This document shows, piece after piece, positions 1 through 8,026 of a stretch of 64,000 nucleotides of DNA. This DNA is from Bowmanella sp. JS7-9. Its GTDB lineage: Bacteria > Pseudomonadota > Gammaproteobacteria > Enterobacterales > Alteromonadaceae. Made by a program: the position numbers and the translations under genes. Under the pieces are notes generated by a model. That model was given only the letters and a program-made list of their open reading frames with translations. It had not been told where the DNA came from and did not search any database. The stretch covers positions 1 through 64,000 of the forward strand of contig NZ_JXSY01000003.1 in assembly GCF_004329715.1 (NCBI RefSeq). The letters run 5' to 3'. How positions within the stretch are numbered: the first letter of the stretch is position 1; each line of letters opens with the position of its first letter.

Positions 1-1
1 T

Positions 2-400
2 CCGCCGCCACTGGCGGAAGGCTTAGCCTGGCTGGCATCCCAGCAGGTCAATTGTGATGAGCAAACACTGGCACTTTGCGCCAATGCACCGCTACGTGCC
101 AAGGCCTGGTGTGAAGATGAAAAACGTCTGCGTTATGACGATTTTGCCGGCGCGCTTACGCAATTACAGCGCTTCGAGCAAAGCCCCCTGGCGTTAGCCA
201 GCCAGTGGCAGGACCAGGCAGAGTTAGTTTGTGGCTTTAGCCAGTATTGGTTAAACCACGCGATGTATAGCGGTCAAACCGATAGCCTGTGGAGCGCCTA
301 TCAGTTGTGCCTGCACACCCAAAAGCAGCTTCAGCAAGCGGGTGTCAATAAAACATTATTATTAACCCGCCTGCTCAGTGAGCCGGCGTTTAGCCAATAA
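2..400 (+). CDS. holB: DNA polymerase III subunit delta' (HolB), C-terminal part
   Basis: The window opens inside a reading frame of 132 codons that runs to TAA at 398-400. The translated tail is helical and rich in Leu, Gln and Ala, with short runs such as LAEGLAWLASQQV and LRAKAWCEDE, which fits the C-terminal collar domain of the clamp-loader subunit delta'. The N-terminal AAA+ domain lies outside the window, so this call rests on the tail and on context. In E. coli and relatives holB stands directly upstream of ycfH, as here. The gene would act in loading the sliding clamp during replication. Confidence 0.72.
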   Translation, partial: PPPLAEGLAWLASQQVNCDEQTLALCANAPLRAKAWCEDEKRLRYDDFAGALTQLQRFEQSPLALASQWQDQAELVCGFSQYWLNHAMYSGQTDSLWSAYQLCLHTQKQLQQAGVNKTLLLTRLLSEPAFSQ

Positions 401-412
401 TTGAGGAATGTT

Positions 413-1189
413 GTGTTAGTTGATTCCCATTGTCATTTAGACCGATTGGATAAAACCCCAGAAGAATTGGCAGAGGTGGTGGCGCAGGCCAGTGCCACTG
501 GTGTCGAGCATATGCTCTGTGTATGCGTCTCGTTAAATGATTTTGCCCCTATGCTGCAGGCCATTGCGCCGTTTAATAATGTTTCTGCATCCTGCGGGGT
601 ACACCCGCTGCATCAGGACGAAGCCTGCACCCGTGCGCAATTGTTAGACGCTGCCAGTAGCGAAAAAGTCATCGCTATCGGTGAAACCGGACTGGATTAC
701 TATTACAGCGCGGAAACCAAAGCGGTGCAGCAAAGCAGCTTTATCGACCATATCCATGTGGCTAATCAGTTAAATAAACCGCTGATTATTCATACCCGCG
801 ATGCCCGTGAGGATACGCTGGCGCTACTGCGGGAGCATAAAGCACCACATACCAAAGGAGTGTTGCACTGCTTTACCGAGAGTCTCGACATGGCGCTGGC
901 GGCTATCGATATGGGTTTTTATATCTCCCTATCCGGTATTGTCACCTTTAAAGCCGCGCAGGAGCTTAAAGAGGTGGCTAAAGCCTTACCCCTTGAGCGT
1001 TTACTGGTAGAAACAGACTCGCCCTGGCTGGCACCGATGCCGCACCGCGGTAAACCAAACCAGCCAAAGTATGTCAAAGAGGTTGCGCAATACATTGCAG
1101 ATTTACGCCAGATGACATTGGCTGAGCTTGCCAAAGCGACCACAGATAATTTCTATACCTTGTTTGATCGTATCCCGCGTTCTGCCTGA
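413..1189 (+). CDS. ycfH: TatD-family metal-dependent hydrolase YcfH
   Basis: 258 residues, the usual length for TatD-type deoxyribonuclease/hydrolases. The N-terminal VDSHCHLD metal-binding motif, GVHPL, GETGLDYYY, IHTRDA, LHCFTE and the C-terminal LLVETDSPWLAP motif are all present in order, giving the metal ligands of the TIM-barrel amidohydrolase fold. I chose the GTG at 413 because TGAGGA at 402-407 is correctly spaced before it and the protein then begins LVDSHCHLD as in relatives; an in-frame TTG at 401 overlaps that ribosome site. It follows holB with 12 bases between them, so they are probably cotranscribed. The precise substrate is not known from sequence. Confidence 0.93.
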   Translation: MLVDSHCHLDRLDKTPEELAEVVAQASATGVEHMLCVCVSLNDFAPMLQAIAPFNNVSASCGVHPLHQDEACTRAQLLDAASSEKVIAIGETGLDYYYSAETKAVQQSSFIDHIHVANQLNKPLIIHTRDAREDTLALLREHKAPHTKGVLHCFTESLDMALAAIDMGFYISLSGIVTFKAAQELKEVAKALPLERLLVETDSPWLAPMPHRGKPNQPKYVKEVAQYIADLRQMTLAELAKATTDNFYTLFDRIPRSA

Positions 1190-1226
1190 AAACCGGCCGC
1201 TGCGGCGGCCGTTTAAATATTTTCTG
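1190..1226 (+). terminator. Rho-independent terminator after ycfH
   Basis: CGGCCGC at 1194-1200 pairs with GCGGCCG at 1205-1211 around a four-base loop. The stem is extended by A/T pairs and followed by a T-rich stretch. It lies directly behind the ycfH stop codon. Confidence 0.75.
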
Positions 1227-1329
1227 CAAATAATTCGCCAAATACCCTGTGATTCCCGATAAAAGTGGCTTATCAAATGCGTCGACTTCGCGCATGCTAA
1301 CGTTCACGAAAAAATGACAGGGAAAATGT

Positions 1330-3999
1330 GTGAAACTGATCAAATCTCTAGCGCTGTGTTGCAGTTGGTTGAGTGCCTCTGTGCTGGCACAGGCGTTACC
1401 GCCCATGTGGCAAGGAACGACTTACGACACCAGTATTCCTAGCTTTGAGCAGGTGCTGGGCTATGCACCAGGTGAGCGAATTTCCAACCATAGCCAGATG
1501 CTGCATTATTTTCAGGCGCTGGAAAAGGCTGCACCGGGCAGAATCAAAGTTTTCGAATACGCGCAAAGCTGGGAAGGGCGCTCGTTAATCTACGCCGCCA
1601 TTGGACGTGAACAAGCGATAACCACGCTCGACCAGTTCGCCACCAGCATGCAGTTATTGGCCAGTCCAGAGCGCCAGCAACGTGATGATAAACAGCGTTT
1701 ACTGGCCAACCTGCCGGCCTCTACCTGGCTGGCATACGGGGTTCACGGTAACGAAATCAGCAGTACCGATGCGGCCATGTTTACCGCCTATCATTTATTG
1801 GCGGCCAAGGATGATGCGCTGGTTAACACCGTGCTGGATAACAGCATAGTGTTTATCGACCCATTGCAAAATCCGGATGGTCGTGAACGCTTCACCAGTC
1901 GCTATTACGCCAGTGTCGGGCTGGAGCACAGTGCCGATCGCTACAGTGCGGAGCATAACGAACCCTGGCCCAGCGGGCGGACCAATCATTATCTTTTCGA
2001 TATGAACCGCGACTGGCTGGCCATTACCCAACCAGAGAGTAAAGGACGCATCGCGGCGCTGAATCATTTCAAACCGCTGGTGGTGATCGACCTGCACGAA
2101 ATGGGTGGTGACGAGTCATATTATTTTGCGCCGGCGGCGGAGCCATTTAATCCACATATGACGGCCACGCAAATCGCCAATATGAATCAGATTGGTCGCA
2201 ACCATGGCCGACATTTTGATCAATACGGCTTTGATTATTTCACCCGTGAGATTTTTGATGCGTTTTATCCGGGCTATGGTGACAGTTGGCCGACATTTTA
2301 TGGGGCGTCAGCATCTACCTACGAGGTAGGCTCAGCAAGGGGAGAAATCTTTCGTCGTAAAAATGGCGAATTGTATACCTATCGGGACTCAGTGCAGCGT
2401 CATGTGGTCGCGTCATTGTCCACAGTGGAAGCCACAGCAACCATGCGCAGCAAACTGCTGCGGGATTTTGCCGATTACCAGACAGACAGCATTGCGCTGG
2501 GTAAAAAATCCAAACAGCGGGTCTATCTGCTACCCAATACCCGCGATCGCGCTGGTAACCACCGTTTAGCAACATTGATGGCTGAGCATGGTGTGGTGGT
2601 GCATCAGGCCACGGACAATTTTTCTGCTTGTGGGGTGAAATATCCGGCCGGCGCGTATTTTATTGATACCGCGCAACCCCGTGGCCGGTTTGTCACCACC
2701 ACGTTCACGGCGCAGGTCAATATGGACGATGGCTTTATCAAAGAGCAGGAGCGCCGCCGCGCCCGCTATCTGAGTGATGAAATCTATGATGTCACCGGCT
2801 GGTCACTGCCCAAGATGTTTAATCTGGATGTGGCGAGCTGTGACGATAAACCCTCGGTACAAGCCCGTCAGGTGAGTGCAACAGATCCACTTGAAGGGCA
2901 GTTTGCCACTAGCACTGATGATGTGGCTTATATTGTGCCCTGGGGTGATATGTCCGCCGTACGTTTTCTTACCGCAGCGTTGCGTGCCGGTTTAGTGGTA
3001 AAAAGTGCGGATAAGGCATTTACGCTGGATGGTGGAAAACGTTACCCGGCGGGTAGTCTGGTTATCGAGCGTGGAAAAAATAGCCAGAGTCTGAGTGCGA
3101 CGCTGACTGAGTTGGCAGCACAAAGCGGTGCGCTGATTGATAATGTCAGTTCCAGCTGGGTGGTCGATGGCCCCAGCTTTGGCAGTAATGGCATGGCGCA
3201 ACTGGTGACGCCCAATATCGCCATCGCTTGGGATGAACCGACGTATTCCAGCAGCGCAGGTAACACACGTTTTGTGATTGAACGTCAGATGGGCTATCCG
3301 GTTACGGCAATTCGTAGTGACGATCTTATGCGCGCCGATCTGAGTCGCTATCAGGTACTGATTTTACCCAACGGCTATTATGCCGGGGTGTTCGGTACGG
3401 CAGGTGCCGATAAACTGAAAGGTTGGGTCGAACAGGGCGGGGTGCTGGTTACCTTCTCAGGTGGCACCCGTTACATTGCCGATGCGCAAAATGGTTTGCT
3501 GGATGTAAAGCGTGAGTTCGCTATCAAAGACGAAGCCGAACAAAGCGCCGAAGACGGTAGTATGGTCAAAGGCAGTACTATCACCTCCAAACAACAACTG
3601 CTGACTGAGGTAGATAAAAACCAACGTTCACCAGACCATGTCGCCGGCGTGCTGGCCAATATCGATGTGGATCAGGAGCATTGGTTAACTGCCGGGGTTA
3701 ACCCAACGGTGGTAGGCGTCGTGGCGGGCAGCGAGATCTACACGCCAATCAAGCTTAATTCAGGCATGAACCTGGCGTGGTTTAGCCAGGCGGATACTTT
3801 GTTAGCCAGTGGCTATTTATGGCAACAAAACCGCGAACAGTTAGCGTTTAAACCCTACCTGATGCAGCAACCAGTGGGTAAAGGCATGGTCATTGCGTTT
3901 ACCCAGGAGCCCACATTCCGCGCGTATCTGGATGGCCTGAATGTGATGGTGGCCAATGCGCTATTCCGTGCACCGGCGCAAACCGCAGCATTACATTAA
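1330..3999 (+). CDS. Exported M14-family zinc carboxypeptidase-like protein
   Basis: 889 residues with a Sec signal peptide (KSLALCCSWLSASVLAQA, about residues 4-21). The peptidase M14 domain shows HGNE at 139-142 (zinc ligands of the HxxE motif), NPDGR near 181, FDMNRDW near 224-229 (the NR substrate-binding pair) and DLHEMGGDE with the third zinc ligand His256; YEVGSARGE near 331-339 is a candidate for the catalytic Glu. The long C-terminal half (about 400-889) has no catalytic motif I recognise and resembles the glutamine-amidotransferase-like extension of large M14 proteins. The GTG start at 1330 has a purine-rich site upstream. The protein probably degrades peptides in the periplasm or outside the cell. 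A terminator follows, so it is likely monocistronic. Confidence 0.85.
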   Translation: MKLIKSLALCCSWLSASVLAQALPPMWQGTTYDTSIPSFEQVLGYAPGERISNHSQMLHYFQALEKAAPGRIKVFEYAQSWEGRSLIYAAIGREQAITTLDQFATSMQLLASPERQQRDDKQRLLANLPASTWLAYGVHGNEISSTDAAMFTAYHLLAAKDDALVNTVLDNSIVFIDPLQNPDGRERFTSRYYASVGLEHSADRYSAEHNEPWPSGRTNHYLFDMNRDWLAITQPESKGRIAALNHFKPLVVIDLHEMGGDESYYFAPAAEPFNPHMTATQIANMNQIGRNHGRHFDQYGFDYFTREIFDAFYPGYGDSWPTFYGASASTYEVGSARGEIFRRKNGELYTYRDSVQRHVVASLSTVEATATMRSKLLRDFADYQTDSIALGKKSKQRVYLLPNTRDRAGNHRLATLMAEHGVVVHQATDNFSACGVKYPAGAYFIDTAQPRGRFVTTTFTAQVNMDDGFIKEQERRRARYLSDEIYDVTGWSLPKMFNLDVASCDDKPSVQARQVSATDPLEGQFATSTDDVAYIVPWGDMSAVRFLTAALRAGLVVKSADKAFTLDGGKRYPAGSLVIERGKNSQSLSATLTELAAQSGALIDNVSSSWVVDGPSFGSNGMAQLVTPNIAIAWDEPTYSSSAGNTRFVIERQMGYPVTAIRSDDLMRADLSRYQVLILPNGYYAGVFGTAGADKLKGWVEQGGVLVTFSGGTRYIADAQNGLLDVKREFAIKDEAEQSAEDGSMVKGSTITSKQQLLTEVDKNQRSPDHVAGVLANIDVDQEHWLTAGVNPTVVGVVAGSEIYTPIKLNSGMNLAWFSQADTLLASGYLWQQNREQLAFKPYLMQQPVGKGMVIAFTQEPTFRAYLDGLNVMVANALFRAPAQTAALH

Positions 4000-4003
4000 T
4001 TTC

Positions 4004-4043
4004 AATGGCATCTGCTCACTCCTGAGTTGATGCCATTTTTCTT
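4004..4043 (+). terminator. Rho-independent terminator after M14 peptidase
   Basis: AATGGCATC at 4004-4012 pairs with GATGCCATT at 4029-4037, followed by TTTCTTC. It ends the single-gene unit of the M14 peptidase. Confidence 0.75.
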
Positions 4044-4124
4044 CGTTATTTCAATCGCTTATTTCCTACTTCTATAAATCCCAGCTACGCTTTTTAACAA
4101 TAAGCAAAAACTGCAGGGATGGTT

Positions 4125-6251
4125 GTGAAAAATCTGTTTAGTGAATTGCGACGCCGCGGCGTAATCACTGTGATGGCACCGTATACCGTCACAGCCTGGT
4201 TATTGGTGCAGGTCGGTTCCATTCTTGTACCAGCATTTACTTTGCCTCCCTGGACACTCACGCTACTGATTATCATTTTGTGTGCAGGCTTTCCCGTTGC
4301 ACTTTATATTGCCTGGTTTTTTGACTGGACAGCGCAGGGCTTGCGTCGCACCCCCAAAGTCAGTGAGGAACAATTACCGCAACCGTTGGCAACCCGACAC
4401 TGGCTGGGATTATCCCTGATTAGTGTGGCAGCAATTGCATTGAGTATTGTGAGTTTTCAGGCGTTGCATCAACGACAATTGCTGCCTGACAATGCGCCAG
4501 TTATTGAAGACACCACGTTGGCCATCATGGTATTTCGGGATTTAAGTCAGGATCAGAGTCTCGGCTATATGGCAGAAGGGCTGGCCGAAGAATTGATCGT
4601 TAATCTCGGTCAGCAAACCCATTTACAGTTAACTGCATTGAGCTCTACACGCCAATTTCGCAATAACACCACGCCACCTGACGAAATCGGCAGGAAGTTA
4701 GGCGTCAATGGGATTCTGGAAGGCAGTGTGCGCGCAGAGGGCAGTAAATTGATCGTTACTGCAACATTACTTGATGCACAGAGTGGCAAAACCCGCTGGA
4801 GTCAAAAGTATCAGCGCCAATTAAAAGATCTCAGTCGCTTACAAATGGAAATCGCCCGCGGAATCAGTAACGCCCTTGGTGATAGTGTCACGGAGGATAA
4901 AACCTCAGCCAATGCTACAGGTGCAGCGGATGCGTACCTGATGTATTTGCGTGGCCGGCATGCCCTGCGTGAGCGCACGGTTGAGTCGATCAAGCAGGCA
5001 CGTAAATACTTTGAGCAAGCATTGGCATTTGATGAAGAATATGCGCCGGCCTATGTGGGTCTGGCGCAGGCATTACGCCAGTTGGCGCGTGGCGCAACCA
5101 GTTTTGGTGATATGGATCCCGATATCGCCAATCAATTAGCCAGACAACAGGTAGAAAACGCTTTAATGCGCGACCCCACCTTGGCGGAAAGTTATGCCGT
5201 GCTCGGTGAGCTGGAAAAAATGCGCGGGCAGCAGGACATTGCGCTGGCAAATTACAATAAGGCCATCAACCTTAACCCCAGCTTTGCGGACGCCTACATC
5301 TGGCGTTATTTGCTACTCAAGCAAATGGGGCGTTATCCGGATGCAGTCGCCAGCTTAGAAAAGGCCTACGCTCTCGACCCCTTATCTACGGTGGTACTGA
5401 TCAACAGGGGCACTGTGCAGTATAGGGCTGGCGAATACGATGCGGCACAACGCACCTTTACTGACATGATTGCGCAATATCCTGACTCACCCATGGGTTA
5501 TCGGGGCATGGCGGCTGCATTTTATGTGCAGGGGCGTTTAAGTGATTCGGCCGAATACTGGCATCGGGCACTACTGCTGTCGCCGCAAAGTGAGCAGTAC
5601 ACCGAGAGTCTGGCGAATTTGTTTTTAGAGGCCGGTTTGGCGCAGGCTGCGGCTTCCTTGCTCGATCCTAACGATTATGCAGTTAATCTGGCGATTGCGG
5701 CAGGTAACTATGAGCTGGCCCTGAACACCATGCGCGCCGATGTCGCCGCCTACCCGGACGAGCCGCTGGTTAAATTTGAAGCCGCCTGGTACGAATCTAT
5801 GTGGGGAGAGCGTGAACGTGGCAAAGAAATGCTGCGTGAGTTGGATAGCAGCATTGAGCAGACGGGTTATTTTGACCCCGTCTGGTGTAATCCGGCAATA
5901 TTAATGGCCTATGCCTTTGACCCCTCTGAAAGACGGCAATACTGGTTATCTCAGTGTGAGGATTTTGTGCAATCGCGGAATTATCTGAGCCAGCACAGTT
6001 CAGAACTACAATATCTGCAGGCACGGATTGCCGCCTTAAAGGGACAGGAACAACAAGCCGCTGACGCACTGATTAGGGCATTGGAATTGGGTTGGCGTTC
6101 CGACTGGGTGTTATATGACCCGATATTGCAGTCCATTTTGCCCCGCGCAGACGTACAAACGGCTTTGGAGCAGATGCAAGTCGCGTTACAGGCTGAAAAA
6201 CAAAAGCTTACCCAGCTGGCAGTTCGCTGGGGTTATCTGTCAGCGCCGTAA
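4125..6251 (+). CDS. Membrane-anchored TolB-like/TPR protein
   Basis: 708 residues. The short basic N-terminus (KNLFSELRRRGV) is followed by two hydrophobic segments (about residues 15-58) and a third near 90-115, so the rest is probably on the far side of the membrane. Residues about 125-250 resemble the TolB N-terminal/FlgO-like domain (AIMVFRDLS, GLAEELIVNLGQ, GILEGSVR). From about 265 onwards come repeated helical pairs with TPR-like features (YFEQALAFDEEYAPAYVGLAQAL, and ANYNKAINLNPSFADAYI). Such proteins are known as signalling or assembly scaffolds; the role here is unknown. The GTG at 4125 has AGGG five to eight bases upstream; the ATG at 4119 abuts that site and looks less likely. 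Its end overlaps the convergent next gene by 12 bases. Confidence 0.78.
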   Translation: MKNLFSELRRRGVITVMAPYTVTAWLLVQVGSILVPAFTLPPWTLTLLIIILCAGFPVALYIAWFFDWTAQGLRRTPKVSEEQLPQPLATRHWLGLSLISVAAIALSIVSFQALHQRQLLPDNAPVIEDTTLAIMVFRDLSQDQSLGYMAEGLAEELIVNLGQQTHLQLTALSSTRQFRNNTTPPDEIGRKLGVNGILEGSVRAEGSKLIVTATLLDAQSGKTRWSQKYQRQLKDLSRLQMEIARGISNALGDSVTEDKTSANATGAADAYLMYLRGRHALRERTVESIKQARKYFEQALAFDEEYAPAYVGLAQALRQLARGATSFGDMDPDIANQLARQQVENALMRDPTLAESYAVLGELEKMRGQQDIALANYNKAINLNPSFADAYIWRYLLLKQMGRYPDAVASLEKAYALDPLSTVVLINRGTVQYRAGEYDAAQRTFTDMIAQYPDSPMGYRGMAAAFYVQGRLSDSAEYWHRALLLSPQSEQYTESLANLFLEAGLAQAAASLLDPNDYAVNLAIAAGNYELALNTMRADVAAYPDEPLVKFEAAWYESMWGERERGKEMLRELDSSIEQTGYFDPVWCNPAILMAYAFDPSERRQYWLSQCEDFVQSRNYLSQHSSELQYLQARIAALKGQEQQAADALIRALELGWRSDWVLYDPILQSILPRADVQTALEQMQVALQAEKQKLTQLAVRWGYLSAP

Positions 6252-7070
6252 CCGGCGCTGCAAACCCCACAGACCCAGTGGCAGTAACCATAGCCCGAGT
6301 GGCCAGGGTTCCGAGACGGGCAAACTCGCTGCTGTCGCAGGCACAATAAAAAGTGACGCTCGATTACCTGTGCCATTAACGTCCGTTAACCATCTCACAC
6401 TGTAGAAGGTTTCATTATTGTCGTCAGAGATCTCACCGATAGGGTCAATAGTGGCGAATTTCGTGTAGTTTTCCAGTTTATCCGCGCGCAGCTCCAGTGA
6501 GACGAATACTGAGTATTCCCCTGGATCTAACATCATATCGTCCCAACGGAACAGGCTCTCAAATATACCGTTCTCGACCAGATAGGACTGGGTTTGTACG
6601 ACGATATTGTTACTGTCAAGAATGCCCACGTTGTAATAAGTGGTGAATGCCTCGCTGTCGAATGTCAGGCTGCGGCCCTGAATTAAGATATCTTCTCCCA
6701 CCTCAAACTCATAGGCACACTCACTTTCTGATGTGTAGACCGCATTGCCCTGGTCATCATAAAACCATACCGCGGGACCGCAATCGTCATAGGGCGTGGC
6801 GAATATCGGGTTGATTTCATAAGCAAAATAAGGAGCAGAGTAGAGCATTTGTGATTGAGCCAGTATGCCGTTTTGATTGTTTTCGGGGGCGTAACCAGTC
6901 AATTCAGTTGGGTTGACCACATATACCTGATAACTATCGCCATTACCGCTGTCGGAATTGCCGCTGGACTTGGCGATGAGTTTTGCCTGCAGGCTGGGGC
7001 TGACACCCAGACTGAACAATGCGGTTAACAAAAGCGTGCGTTTAAATGACAGGTTACGAGTGACGTTCAT
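6240..7070 (-). CDS. Exported protein with PEP-CTERM-like C-terminal sorting tail
   Basis: 276 residues, of unknown function. A Sec signal peptide (FKRTLLLTALFSLGVSPSLQA) opens the protein. The middle is acidic and polar, with extracellular-type composition. The last 25 residues read SEPWPLGLWLLPLGLWGLQ then RRLRR: a short EP motif, one hydrophobic helix and a basic end. This is the tripartite layout of PEP-CTERM exosortase/archaeosortase substrates, although Ser replaces the first Pro. I see no exosortase nearby. The ATG at 7070 has AGGG nine bases before it; an in-frame ATG at 7079 directly abuts that site. A simple C-terminal membrane anchor is the alternative reading. Confidence 0.72.
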   Translation of the reverse strand: MNVTRNLSFKRTLLLTALFSLGVSPSLQAKLIAKSSGNSDSGNGDSYQVYVVNPTELTGYAPENNQNGILAQSQMLYSAPYFAYEINPIFATPYDDCGPAVWFYDDQGNAVYTSESECAYEFEVGEDILIQGRSLTFDSEAFTTYYNVGILDSNNIVVQTQSYLVENGIFESLFRWDDMMLDPGEYSVFVSLELRADKLENYTKFATIDPIGEISDDNNETFYSVRWLTDVNGTGNRASLFIVPATAASLPVSEPWPLGLWLLPLGLWGLQRRLRR

Positions 7071-7184
7071 AGGTTTCATCCCTGATGCAGTTAATGGCGC
7101 AGGGGCAAAGCATCACCCTGCAATTATCTGAGCATAGGAGAGGGAACGCGCTTTAGCACGTGAATGCTGAAGGATATTTTTGGC

Positions 7185-7928
7185 TTAGCGCAGCAACAGC
7201 CCCGTCGCGGCAATCAGGGTCATGGCGATGATAAAACGCCGGTAGTGTATATCGGAGATTTTGCTCACTACCCAAATGCCAACATACACGCCGAGGATCA
7301 CCATAGGTAGGCCCAGTGCGCTGATAAGCAGCGTATCCCAGTCGATGCTTTCCCACACCCAAATGTGAAATGGAACCTTAAACCAGTTAATTACCAGAAA
7401 AAACCAGGCGGCGGTGCCAATAAAGACGTTTTTGGGTAATCGCATCGACAGGAAGTAAACGGCCATCACAGTGCCAGCCAGATTACCAACCATAGTGGTG
7501 AATCCACCCAAGGTCCCCATTAACAAGGCAAACCAGGTGTAGTCTGGGATGAGGCGCTTGTTTTTCTCCAGCCACAGCATCAGCGCAACACTGGCAAATA
7601 CGATCAACGCCATGATTTGCATAAAGCGCTGATCGTCGATGTGATCGCCCAGCCAGGTTCCTAACACCACGCCCAGGGCCGCAGAAGGAAACAACTTGAG
7701 CAAATAATGCCAGTTCGCGTGCTGGTGGTAATGCCGCACGGCAAAGAAGTCCGCCATGATAAGGATGGGTAACAACAGACCGGTAGATTGGCGTCCGCCG
7801 AATAGCAGGGCCAACAGCGGGACATAGAATAATGTTGTCCCATTGATGCCTGCTTTGGCCATACCCACCAAAAATGCCACAGCCAGTAGTATGCTGATAT
7901 CCAGCAGCGACAAGGTTGCTAAGCTCAC
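7185..7928 (-). CDS. TSUP-family (TauE/SafE) membrane permease
   Basis: 247 residues with about seven to eight hydrophobic segments spread evenly along the chain. The N-terminal run with VGMAKAGINGTTLFYVPLLALLFGGRQSTGLLLP, and GTLGGFTTMVGNLAGTVMAVYFL in the middle, match the two duplicated TSUP motifs. Members move sulfite, sulfonates or other small anions across the inner membrane; the substrate cannot be told here. It starts at a GTG (7928) with a weak AGG upstream. It stands alone between the PEP-CTERM-like gene and the divergent metalloprotease gene. Confidence 0.87.
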   Translation of the reverse strand: MSLATLSLLDISILLAVAFLVGMAKAGINGTTLFYVPLLALLFGGRQSTGLLLPILIMADFFAVRHYHQHANWHYLLKLFPSAALGVVLGTWLGDHIDDQRFMQIMALIVFASVALMLWLEKNKRLIPDYTWFALLMGTLGGFTTMVGNLAGTVMAVYFLSMRLPKNVFIGTAAWFFLVINWFKVPFHIWVWESIDWDTLLISALGLPMVILGVYVGIWVVSKISDIHYRRFIIAMTLIAATGLLLR

Positions 7929-8026
7929 AAAGGCCTCTAAGTCGTTGAAAAAGCGAAAATACCTGATAACGGGACTATTGAACCATGAAACAGCAGTGGT
8001 AAGGTAATCAAAAACAGGGGATCTGT

